NCBI RefSeq assembly: GCF_011398155.1
Contig: NZ_AP021888.1
Span: 124,001-188,000, forward strand
Length of the DNA: 64,000 nucleotides
From: Thiosulfativibrio zosterae
GTDB taxonomy: Bacteria; Pseudomonadota; Gammaproteobacteria; Thiomicrospirales; Thiomicrospiraceae
Direction of reading: 5' to 3'
Part shown: positions 39,101 to 40,392 of the stretch, in pieces
How positions within the stretch are numbered: the first letter of the stretch is position 1
How the letters are laid out: the number at the start of each line of letters is the position of its first letter
Made by a program: the position numbers and the translations under genes
Notes under the pieces: generated by a model
Seen by the model: the letters and a program-made list of their open reading frames with translations, nothing else
Told to the model about the DNA's origin: nothing
The model's database searches: none

Positions 39101-40317
39101 CTTATCATGAGGGTGATAGCGTTAGTTTCTTCATTGGTGATGTACTTATTGGTACTGAGACCTCAGAAAATCTAGATGGTGGATTGCTATTTTTACAGGA
39201 CTTAGCAAATGTTCAGCTTGGTGATTTAAATAATGAATATGTAGAAAATATGGCTGTGTTTTTACAGTCGTTAGATAATGATCAAGACGGTTCAAATGGT
39301 ATTTTGATAACGGATGAAGTCCATCAGCAATTTATGGGGAATGATCTCAATCTTATGACAGCTTCAGAGCAAGAGGTTCGTGATGTTATTGCTCAAGCAG
39401 GTATTGACAGCTTGTCTGAAGAAACGGCCATGCAACATGTTAAAGAAATGCTGGAACAATATGGCCATGTGACCCAATTTGATGAACATATCGATGATTC
39501 TATTAAAGTAGCAACTTTTGCAACAGAAGCTCCTGAAGGGCTTCGATATGAAACCTCATCAGGTCTGTCTGGTGAAATCATTGATGGTTTGATTTCGTAT
39601 GACGAAAACGACACCATCAATTTATATCTTGGCGATCAGCTTGTACTAAGCTTTGGAGCAGGGCAAATTCCTGCGACAAACCTCATTACTCTGAGCGATT
39701 TTGGGGTTGATTTGACTGACTTTATGTCAAACTCTGAAGAATCCATAGAGGTATTAAGCGATGAAGTGATTTCGGACGAAAACCTTGTTGATATAGCGGA
39801 TTTAGATCAAACCGAAGAATCTACCGTTGAGCAATCAACTCAGGATGAAAGCATTGTAGAGGTTAACGATGCTGATAGTTTAGAAGAAGTTGAACTAGCC
39901 TTAGATACTACACTAGTTGAAACACAAGTTTTAGATGAGGATGAATCGACAACTGCAAATGAAGAAGCTAATGCCGAGTTTGAAAATGAAGAAGAAAGTT
40001 TAGACGAGTTCTTATACGACCAATCAGACGCAGTTATTATTCCTGAATCAGATGTGAACTATCAGACTGACATGACTGAAGTTGAAATTGATGAGTTTGA
40101 TTTGAGTGATGTGATTAATGATGGTGAAGTGGTTTCTTCGGATTCTTTAGATGTTTACCTAGAGGCTCAAGCAGACTCTGAAGAAACTCTCGCTGAACCG
40201 GTTGTTGAAACACCTACTGAAGAGGTTTCGGCAGACAACTCAGTGTTTGATCTTAACCCTGTAAGAGATACCACGGTTGATTTAGATGACAATAAATACG
40301 ACTATACGGACCAGTAA
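11695..40317 (+). CDS. Giant LapA-type surface adhesin, 9,540 residues
   Basis: One uninterrupted frame for a protein that should approach a megadalton. Order of parts (residues from the ATG): retention module 1-150; Pro-Thr pentapeptide linker 187-241; GDTI/VENMA-type domain about 255-460; two diverged Calx-beta-like domains about 722-972; 47 identical Calx-beta domains 973-6463; a linker with another diverged Calx-beta domain, a jelly-roll-like domain and a VCBS-like domain to 6926; nine VCBS/cadherin-like domains 6927-7790; further beta domains; VWA domain about 8600-8785 with MIDAS DVSSS (D8610); a second copy of the GDTI/VENMA domain about 9110-9270; a highly acidic tail to 9540. ATG 11695 has TAGGAG eight bases upstream; an in-frame GTG at 11674 is less likely. 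LapA-type proteins are exported by a type I system and held at the outer membrane until LapG cuts them. Here the usual TAAG cleavage site reads TEAG (117-120). The next gene encodes a kinase; no exporter gene is nearby. Confidence 0.93.
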   Translation: MLPNLPHIAIGKVIEVTGYVQAIDVNGVPRVLSVGDTVYSFERIVTSDKGSILIDIGLEGADNVTQLALGKDTSMILDDDVIPGLSSLDSATQDSAVDVASIQEAVLKGLFDSMEKTEAGGENAESSLSTDLDFIQTGATGEVTAGYDTSAEFESRSYTRDFEGFRSAQFAISPNSPFFGFQFPGTPVTPSPVTPTPVTPTPVTPTPVTPTPVTPTPVTPTPVTPTPVTPTPVTPTPVTPTPPTVENPVNLARFTDNFVNGVEYTTSSGLTGLTGDSGVAGEFKFRDGDTITFKVGDVIVGVFSADVVKGDLLFLQDIAGTELSDNNSMYVENMAIFLQAIDSDLKDSTPDDGILQTNSLVDVDSSYGTNINITQEMRDAFTGYLDPTTGEPLNIANSDKEMISLVLDSVNIEFTRESEGEVEVGSGNSGNVFESIAMQHVADTIQDLAGDRTPAEADARLADELEVPGGVVEYNFQEIQSMDVPQITFDARDLLQGAVGQQVFDGNLIVKNVTLAAGFEDIGELVSLGDDKYAINLRDDITPYDLEGLSLNYRVQDWTVYRDVTSTTLDTHKAHLSAEIENVVEDAGYSQFTVKSTLAFDSDQQLTVKFSPETAGSNFAEYSDDFMVPLEYSNDGGVTWNTMNIVDTYTRDDYDKPLPVFSFTLAANTTDVVIRIPIFDDPYNEDPAGSIDPLTGQGMEVIDMLVEGDNFYAEKLQPGIIDNDPSSDKPVVEVDFAVVNEADGFAVITFSLVDSDKNPITFNEDIVVDYQTGDLSAVAGQDYTALSGSITIPAGQGSVQLSIPIIDDNLVETLEFLKLSLTSVSDNAVLGDPEASVRIYDNDGINISGETNPEGNNVVFTVTLSEGIDSSAILKLSPTNSGATATKDVDFDSSTLKAFYIDGNNNEVVLTTTAGQGFSVPDGVTQFFVTYESIDDSIIELDETVRMQVFAELADGTDRLAIGTATITNNDFPEFNMGTDFVVDEAAGTISFTVTKTGDTTQASTVDFTTVDGTALAGTDYTAQSGTLSFAAGETSKTITVAITNDAVFEGAENFKVQISNPSNATIGDNDQVATIKDDGSTGITDDDRPEFNMGTDFVVDEAAGTISFTVTKTGDTTQASTVDFTTVDGTALAGTDYTAQSGTLSFAAGETSKTITVAITNDAVFEGAENFKVQISNPSNATIGDNDQVATIKDDGSTGITDDDRPEFNMGTDFVVDEAAGTISFTVTKTGDTTQASTVDFTTVDGTALAGTDYTAQSGTLSFAAGETSKTITVAITNDAVFEGAENFKVQISNPSNATIGDNDQVATIKDDGSTGITDDDRPEFNMGTDFVVDEAAGTISFTVTKTGDTTQASTVDFTTVDGTALAGTDYTAQSGTLSFAAGETSKTITVAITNDAVFEGAENFKVQISNPSNATIGDNDQVATIKDDGSTGITDDDRPEFNMGTDFVVDEAAGTISFTVTKTGDTTQASTVDFTTVDGTALAGTDYTAQSGTLSFAAGETSKTITVAITNDAVFEGAENFKVQISNPSNATIGDNDQVATIKDDGSTGITDDDRPEFNMGTDFVVDEAAGTISFTVTKTGDTTQASTVDFTTVDGTALAGTDYTAQSGTLSFAAGETSKTITVAITNDAVFEGAENFKVQISNPSNATIGDNDQVATIKDDGSTGITDDDRPEFNMGTDFVVDEAAGTISFTVTKTGDTTQASTVDFTTVDGTALAGTDYTAQSGTLSFAAGETSKTITVAITNDAVFEGAENFKVQISNPSNATIGDNDQVATIKDDGSTGITDDDRPEFNMGTDFVVDEAAGTISFTVTKTGDTTQASTVDFTTVDGTALAGTDYTAQSGTLSFAAGETSKTITVAITNDAVFEGAENFKVQISNPSNATIGDNDQVATIKDDGSTGITDDDRPEFNMGTDFVVDEAAGTISFTVTKTGDTTQASTVDFTTVDGTALAGTDYTAQSGTLSFAAGETSKTITVAITNDAVFEGAENFKVQISNPSNATIGDNDQVATIKDDGSTGITDDDRPEFNMGTDFVVDEAAGTISFTVTKTGDTTQASTVDFTTVDGTALAGTDYTAQSGTLSFAAGETSKTITVAITNDAVFEGAENFKVQISNPSNATIGDNDQVATIKDDGSTGITDDDRPEFNMGTDFVVDEAAGTISFTVTKTGDTTQASTVDFTTVDGTALAGTDYTAQSGTLSFAAGETSKTITVAITNDAVFEGAENFKVQISNPSNATIGDNDQVATIKDDGSTGITDDDRPEFNMGTDFVVDEAAGTISFTVTKTGDTTQASTVDFTTVDGTALAGTDYTAQSGTLSFAAGETSKTITVAITNDAVFEGAENFKVQISNPSNATIGDNDQVATIKDDGSTGITDDDRPEFNMGTDFVVDEAAGTISFTVTKTGDTTQASTVDFTTVDGTALAGTDYTAQSGTLSFAAGETSKTITVAITNDAVFEGAENFKVQISNPSNATIGDNDQVATIKDDGSTGITDDDRPEFNMGTDFVVDEAAGTISFTVTKTGDTTQASTVDFTTVDGTALAGTDYTAQSGTLSFAAGETSKTITVAITNDAVFEGAENFKVQISNPSNATIGDNDQVATIKDDGSTGITDDDRPEFNMGTDFVVDEAAGTISFTVTKTGDTTQASTVDFTTVDGTALAGTDYTAQSGTLSFAAGETSKTITVAITNDAVFEGAENFKVQISNPSNATIGDNDQVATIKDDGSTGITDDDRPEFNMGTDFVVDEAAGTISFTVTKTGDTTQASTVDFTTVDGTALAGTDYTAQSGTLSFAAGETSKTITVAITNDAVFEGAENFKVQISNPSNATIGDNDQVATIKDDGSTGITDDDRPEFNMGTDFVVDEAAGTISFTVTKTGDTTQASTVDFTTVDGTALAGTDYTAQSGTLSFAAGETSKTITVAITNDAVFEGAENFKVQISNPSNATIGDNDQVATIKDDGSTGITDDDRPEFNMGTDFVVDEAAGTISFTVTKTGDTTQASTVDFTTVDGTALAGTDYTAQSGTLSFAAGETSKTITVAITNDAVFEGAENFKVQISNPSNATIGDNDQVATIKDDGSTGITDDDRPEFNMGTDFVVDEAAGTISFTVTKTGDTTQASTVDFTTVDGTALAGTDYTAQSGTLSFAAGETSKTITVAITNDAVFEGAENFKVQISNPSNATIGDNDQVATIKDDGSTGITDDDRPEFNMGTDFVVDEAAGTISFTVTKTGDTTQASTVDFTTVDGTALAGTDYTAQSGTLSFAAGETSKTITVAITNDAVFEGAENFKVQISNPSNATIGDNDQVATIKDDGSTGITDDDRPEFNMGTDFVVDEAAGTISFTVTKTGDTTQASTVDFTTVDGTALAGTDYTAQSGTLSFAAGETSKTITVAITNDAVFEGAENFKVQISNPSNATIGDNDQVATIKDDGSTGITDDDRPEFNMGTDFVVDEAAGTISFTVTKTGDTTQASTVDFTTVDGTALAGTDYTAQSGTLSFAAGETSKTITVAITNDAVFEGAENFKVQISNPSNATIGDNDQVATIKDDGSTGITDDDRPEFNMGTDFVVDEAAGTISFTVTKTGDTTQASTVDFTTVDGTALAGTDYTAQSGTLSFAAGETSKTITVAITNDAVFEGAENFKVQISNPSNATIGDNDQVATIKDDGSTGITDDDRPEFNMGTDFVVDEAAGTISFTVTKTGDTTQASTVDFTTVDGTALAGTDYTAQSGTLSFAAGETSKTITVAITNDAVFEGAENFKVQISNPSNATIGDNDQVATIKDDGSTGITDDDRPEFNMGTDFVVDEAAGTISFTVTKTGDTTQASTVDFTTVDGTALAGTDYTAQSGTLSFAAGETSKTITVAITNDAVFEGAENFKVQISNPSNATIGDNDQVATIKDDGSTGITDDDRPEFNMGTDFVVDEAAGTISFTVTKTGDTTQASTVDFTTVDGTALAGTDYTAQSGTLSFAAGETSKTITVAITNDAVFEGAENFKVQISNPSNATIGDNDQVATIKDDGSTGITDDDRPEFNMGTDFVVDEAAGTISFTVTKTGDTTQASTVDFTTVDGTALAGTDYTAQSGTLSFAAGETSKTITVAITNDAVFEGAENFKVQISNPSNATIGDNDQVATIKDDGSTGITDDDRPEFNMGTDFVVDEAAGTISFTVTKTGDTTQASTVDFTTVDGTALAGTDYTAQSGTLSFAAGETSKTITVAITNDAVFEGAENFKVQISNPSNATIGDNDQVATIKDDGSTGITDDDRPEFNMGTDFVVDEAAGTISFTVTKTGDTTQASTVDFTTVDGTALAGTDYTAQSGTLSFAAGETSKTITVAITNDAVFEGAENFKVQISNPSNATIGDNDQVATIKDDGSTGITDDDRPEFNMGTDFVVDEAAGTISFTVTKTGDTTQASTVDFTTVDGTALAGTDYTAQSGTLSFAAGETSKTITVAITNDAVFEGAENFKVQISNPSNATIGDNDQVATIKDDGSTGITDDDRPEFNMGTDFVVDEAAGTISFTVTKTGDTTQASTVDFTTVDGTALAGTDYTAQSGTLSFAAGETSKTITVAITNDAVFEGAENFKVQISNPSNATIGDNDQVATIKDDGSTGITDDDRPEFNMGTDFVVDEAAGTISFTVTKTGDTTQASTVDFTTVDGTALAGTDYTAQSGTLSFAAGETSKTITVAITNDAVFEGAENFKVQISNPSNATIGDNDQVATIKDDGSTGITDDDRPEFNMGTDFVVDEAAGTISFTVTKTGDTTQASTVDFTTVDGTALAGTDYTAQSGTLSFAAGETSKTITVAITNDAVFEGAENFKVQISNPSNATIGDNDQVATIKDDGSTGITDDDRPEFNMGTDFVVDEAAGTISFTVTKTGDTTQASTVDFTTVDGTALAGTDYTAQSGTLSFAAGETSKTITVAITNDAVFEGAENFKVQISNPSNATIGDNDQVATIKDDGSTGITDDDRPEFNMGTDFVVDEAAGTISFTVTKTGDTTQASTVDFTTVDGTALAGTDYTAQSGTLSFAAGETSKTITVAITNDAVFEGAENFKVQISNPSNATIGDNDQVATIKDDGSTGITDDDRPEFNMGTDFVVDEAAGTISFTVTKTGDTTQASTVDFTTVDGTALAGTDYTAQSGTLSFAAGETSKTITVAITNDAVFEGAENFKVQISNPSNATIGDNDQVATIKDDGSTGITDDDRPEFNMGTDFVVDEAAGTISFTVTKTGDTTQASTVDFTTVDGTALAGTDYTAQSGTLSFAAGETSKTITVAITNDAVFEGAENFKVQISNPSNATIGDNDQVATIKDDGSTGITDDDRPEFNMGTDFVVDEAAGTISFTVTKTGDTTQASTVDFTTVDGTALAGTDYTAQSGTLSFAAGETSKTITVAITNDAVFEGAENFKVQISNPSNATIGDNDQVATIKDDGSTGITDDDRPEFNMGTDFVVDEAAGTISFTVTKTGDTTQASTVDFTTVDGTALAGTDYTAQSGTLSFAAGETSKTITVAITNDAVFEGAENFKVQISNPSNATIGDNDQVATIKDDGSTGITDDDRPEFNMGTDFVVDEAAGTISFTVTKTGDTTQASTVDFTTVDGTALAGTDYTAQSGTLSFAAGETSKTITVAITNDAVFEGAENFKVQISNPSNATIGDNDQVATIKDDGSTGITDDDRPEFNMGTDFVVDEAAGTISFTVTKTGDTTQASTVDFTTVDGTALAGTDYTAQSGTLSFAAGETSKTITVAITNDAVFEGAENFKVQISNPSNATIGDNDQVATIKDDGSTGITDDDRPEFNMGTDFVVDEAAGTISFTVTKTGDTTQASTVDFTTVDGTALAGTDYTAQSGTLSFAAGETSKTITVAITNDAVFEGAENFKVQISNPSNATIGDNDQVATIKDDGSTGITDDDRPEFNMGTDFVVDEAAGTISFTVTKTGDTTQASTVDFTTVDGTALAGTDYTAQSGTLSFAAGETSKTITVAITNDAVFEGAENFKVQISNPSNATIGDNDQVATIKDDGSTGITDDDRPEFNMGTDFVVDEAAGTISFTVTKTGDTTQASTVDFTTVDGTALAGTDYTAQSGTLSFAAGETSKTITVAITNDAVFEGAENFKVQISNPSNATIGDNDQVATIKDDGSTGITDDDRPEFNMGTDFVVDEAAGTISFTVTKTGDTTQASTVDFTTVDGTALAGTDYTAQSGTLSFAAGETSKTITVAITNDAVFEGAENFKVQISNPSNATIGDNDQVATIKDDGSTGITDDDRPEFNMGTDFVVDEAAGTISFTVTKTGDTTQASTVDFTTVDGTALAGTDYTAQSGTLSFAAGETSKTITVAITNDAVFEGAENFKVQISNPSNATIGDNDQVATIKDDGSTGITDDDRPEFNMGTDFVVDEAAGTISFTVTKTGDTTQASTVDFTTVDGTALAGTDYTAQSGTLSFAAGETSKTITVAITNDAVFEGAENFKVQISNPSNATIGDNDQVATIKDDGSISDDDTVSVTTVGAATETEGSDLTHTVTMSGVADSAKTYSFNVTDITATAGSDYTATPSFSNGVTYDALSGQITVPANVSSFTVTFPGLADALDESDETYSLTIGGVSGTGTITDDDNAPVANDDPSTAPYYVEVGNVSSSIYDYTWTNTGTANWNNTDSNDSTVKVTAFDSQGNAVSVSTTSNVVLGTGSSSTVVSNGNESFELGVAGSPRGDDDWPAEQIEYHAGTQTSEALVFQFSGYMNEATVKVSHLIGNEGGGEKGQWIAMLDGTVVATEIFASDTVVINTGNFVFNELRFEALPYTLQTGTGDSDASDYFIQSIQGSGPANANSDYSTTEDATLVIDTESFGVLKNDSDADNDAVNVIKVNGQVVNDGATVTLASGALLTIHSNGTFDYNPNGQFNSLAAGQVDQDSFTYQIQDIHGNTLNTANGEGPNSDLDSVATATITIIGKGEPYQPATPNIAPVAVDDSINATEDSVYTSTIDLDANDTDLDGDNLSVVAGTFTTTQGGTLVLAADGSYTYTPALNFNGVDTVDYTVTDGSLTDVGTLTINVGAVNDAPVAVDDSINATEDSVYTSTIDLDANDTDLDGDNLSVVAGTFTTTQGGTLVLAADGSYTYTPASNFNGVDTVDYTVTDGSLTDVGTLSITVGAVNDAPVAVDDSINATEDSVYTSTIDLDANDTDLDGDNLSVVAGTFTTTQGGTLVLAADGSYTYTPALNFNGVDTVDYTVTDGSLTDVGTLTINVGAVNDAPVAVDDSINATEDSVYTSTIDLDANDTDLDGDNLSVVAGTFTTTQGGTLVLAADGSYTYTPASNFNGVDTVDYTVTDGSLTDVGTLSITVGAVNDAPVAVDDSINATEDSVYTSTIDLDANDTDLDGDNLSVVAGTFTTTQGGTLVLAADGSYTYTPASNFNGVDTVDYTVTDGSLTDVGTLSITVGAVNDAPVAVDDSINATEDSVYTSTIDLDANDTDLDGDNLSVVAGTFTTTQGGTLVLAADGSYTYTPASNFNGVDTVDYTVTDGSLTDVGTLSITVGAVNDAPVAVDDSINATEDSVYTSTIDLDANDTDLDGDNLSVVAGTFTTTQGGTLVLAADGSYTYTPALNFNGVDTVDYTVTDGSLTDVGTLTINVGAVNDAPVAVDDSINATEDSVYTSTIDLDANDTDLDGDNLSVVAGTFTTTQGGTLVLAADGSYTYTPALNFNGVDTVDYTVTDGSLTDVGTLTINVGAVNDAPVAVDDSINATEDSVYTSTIDLDANDTDLDGDNLSVVAGTFTTTQGGTLVLAADGSYTYTPALNFNGVDTVDYTVTDGSLTDVGTLTINVGAVNDAPESAAGLVVTCEDISYTFRLADFGFSDVDGDSLASIRIENLPIDGELSLNGEPVIANQSVSQTEIANGLLVFTPDANESGIDAYQVVGTGDQHQDYATFQFSVSDGAEWSSATLMTIDVSPVVDSPLISVVGSKSTEITIDVSNVTTSQSGFSVTAYNADGSQGTVSLVTGTTHDGFGVSGVASGADVELGVNTAGNSEMLVVHFDYPVSSAAVAFAWQHPGEEAQYDFYLNGVQVGSGSNYGITDTVDPILNLTANGSSFDEIRFKAPDYEDDYLINQISFTQVIENNNSLQVDAGSTVDLSLTANLQDNDGSETISSLVIGNIPNGVTITDGSHSFTASEGSNSVDVLNWTIDSIELTVPASYEGTINLDIQAMAQESLAGLAEGENCPLTTVAHTSFVLDVNANLNAAIITIGDVQVDEDALVATYQISVDHAPKNQPLVVTLNQLDASGDPIVIEIPVGETSASKQVSIALTVNSDEDLNDIGITSAAGGNYLSIDSSDTAKFVVNAVADIPTVSIDIGEAQYINGTTQTTLAEKTISLTVNVTLGDEYGDDNISGTNGYEYIETSEQVLDFGAEYAGQTVVLDLSGNIKGDWNQGENVLDDYWKVSANDQELATYKYGSANNNDVSQNFNYQHTVTLDNSGKVVLNIEAATTSKSETVTINGITGLVNEVTVTNSSEEDERLEYPVVISAALNDSDGSETLTVTIKNVPQGATFDIGSDLGNGVWSIPVSGSSLNESLSLKVPISVAENLSALNLEISATSTESRDNADGTNFVTVTANDSATTPVLDLKPEGEDESQTLTFENITSNLTFIVDVSSSMSNEDLSLTENAIEKIISQYDGLGSVNINIVQFWGNGASQTSWINNVSNYDAGGSLYTDKSGTDPEQGLRLVVDAYSGNVPEADQDIVFYFGDGDPYDAYKTDFKSYQTTWQNFANNTVDMVKAYGINVNSLDILNQIVSSNEEPVYVSDVSDLDDAVENIAETVLTGNLLDNISGGDPQIHIQSITVDDTSYDASSFPENGLAIGGQGTLLVNFVTGEYNYIANSNEFLSDVSKVFSVSAKDADGDTTSFEVTINVDVDNTATVPNLTVKTGTPELVSTFTEQDTFHDTNDFELKANKLAEKTYDLKGDATSFTIRIEDYKASQDGGSVELYKDGNLVETVSLDSLTNNNNDNHARSYSYTGDQSFDQVKISIDDSSGTSFKIKDFKATILTGETESNYEYVIDIDASVNDSSETISSISIDGLPNNTSLTNSAGDEISISGGTATLTVEQLVGLKLISATELVNDPNDSIHITVTATSTETNSGDTAVRTATLIDGVIEGLIYVSSSGDMGKTDALGRFTYHEGDSVSFFIGDVLIGTETSENLDGGLLFLQDLANVQLGDLNNEYVENMAVFLQSLDNDQDGSNGILITDEVHQQFMGNDLNLMTASEQEVRDVIAQAGIDSLSEETAMQHVKEMLEQYGHVTQFDEHIDDSIKVATFATEAPEGLRYETSSGLSGEIIDGLISYDENDTINLYLGDQLVLSFGAGQIPATNLITLSDFGVDLTDFMSNSEESIEVLSDEVISDENLVDIADLDQTEESTVEQSTQDESIVEVNDADSLEEVELALDTTLVETQVLDEDESTTANEEANAEFENEEESLDEFLYDQSDAVIIPESDVNYQTDMTEVEIDEFDLSDVINDGEVVSSDSLDVYLEAQADSEETLAEPVVETPTEEVSADNSVFDLNPVRDTTVDLDDNKYDYTDQ
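12253..12417 (+). repeat. 15-bp tandem repeat, 11 copies (Pro-Val-Thr-Pro-Thr linker)
   Basis: Eleven tandem copies of a 15-bp unit (consensus CCGGTAACACCTACA) encode a Pro/Thr-rich, probably extended linker. Copies differ only at wobble positions (CCA/CCG, ACA/ACG, ACC/ACA) and one Thr-to-Ser change in the first copy. The linker separates the retention module from the rest of the adhesin. Confidence 0.95.
12460..13080 (+). other. Adhesin N-terminal copy of a domain repeated at the C terminus
   Basis: Key strings are YTTSSGLTG, FRDGDTITFKVGDVIVG, LLFLQDIAG, YVENMAIFLQ and later IAMQHVADTI. The same order appears near the C terminus (39040-39470) as FTYHEGDSVSFFIGDVLIG, LLFLQDLAN, YVENMAVFLQ and TAMQHVKEML. 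A third, partial copy (YETSSGLSG, ENDTINLYLGDQL) follows at about 39535-39660. Confidence 0.75.
14611..31084 (+). repeat. 351-bp tandem repeat, 47 copies (identical Calx-beta domains)
   Basis: A unit of exactly 351 bp (117 codons) begins at CCAGAATTCAACATG and is repeated from 14611; the last unit starts at 30757 and diverges after 31084. That makes 46 full units and one shortened at the end. The copies I compared are identical at DNA level. Each encodes a Calx-beta domain, with the typical strings VDFTTVDGTALAGTDYTAQSG, GETSKTITVAI and FEGAENFKVQISNP, ending in a DDD linker. The period keeps the frame, so copy number can change without breaking the gene. Codon choice in the array favours C-ending codons (ACC, ATC, GTC, TTC), unlike the flanking parts of the gene. 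Confidence 0.97.
31085..32472 (+). other. Adhesin linker: diverged Calx-beta, jelly-roll-like and VCBS-like domains
   Basis: After the array comes a diverged Calx-beta domain (SVTTVGAATETEGSDLTHTV to GTITDDD). Next is a domain of about 185 residues (31489-32050, VTAFDSQGNAV to DYFIQSIQGS) that recurs in diverged form at about 35460-35930. Then comes a VCBS-like unit (FGVLKNDSDADNDAVNV, GTFDYNPNGQF, DSFTYQIQD) leading into the 288-bp array. Confidence 0.65.
32473..35064 (+). repeat. 288-bp tandem repeat, 9 copies (VCBS/cadherin-like domains)
   Basis: Nine units of exactly 288 bp (96 codons), each starting GCACCCGTAGCGGT, encode VCBS/cadherin-like domains (EDSVYTSTIDLDANDTDLDG, GSYTYTPALNFNGVDTVDYT). 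Two variants differ at the 3' part of the unit: A has ALNFNG and TINVGAV, B has ASNFNG and SITVGAV. The order is A B A B B B A A A. The last three A copies also share ACAACT instead of ACCACT. Wobble bases at the start of each unit follow the type of the unit before it. Confidence 0.95.
35065..37490 (+). other. Adhesin region with diverged beta domains after the VCBS array
   Basis: Contains a VCBS/Ig-like unit (FSDVDGDSLASIRI), the second copy of the jelly-roll-like domain (about 35460-35930), and modules marked by a D-x-D-G-S-E-T-I/L motif followed by I-P-x-G. Examples of the motif are NDGSETISSLVIGNIPNG at 36000 and SDGSETLTVTIKNVPQG at 37165; a third, SSETISSISIDGLPN, lies at 38775. Such modules are common between repeat arrays and the VWA domain in LapA-type adhesins. 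Confidence 0.6.
37490..38060 (+). other. von Willebrand factor A domain of the adhesin
   Basis: TFIVDVSSSMS (MIDAS Asp at residue 8610) starts a VWA fold. It continues with NINIVQFWGNG, the DPEQGLRLVVDAY stretch, DIVFYFGDGDP, and the closing LDDAVENIAETVLTG typical of LapA-like proteins. All metal-site residues of the first motif are present. It is a candidate ligand-binding or assembly domain. Confidence 0.85.
39756..40314 (+). other. Acidic C-terminal tail of the adhesin
   Basis: About 185 residues dominated by Glu and Asp with Ser, Thr and Val, ending DDNKYDYTDQ. I see no GGxGxD nonapeptides and no second membrane segment. A type I secretion signal could be within the last residues, but this is not directly visible. 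Confidence 0.65.
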
Positions 40318-40332
40318 ATAAAGGCAAGTTTT

Positions 40333-40368
40333 AAAGGCATTTCCTTCACTAGAGGGAAGTGCCTTTTT
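40333..40368 (+). terminator. Terminator of the adhesin gene
   Basis: AAAGGCATTTCC pairs with GGAAGTGCCTTT (one G-T pair) around a short loop, followed by a T run, 15 bases after the adhesin stop codon. Confidence 0.8.
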
Positions 40369-40392
40369 ACTTTTTAATACAGGCTTTAACGC

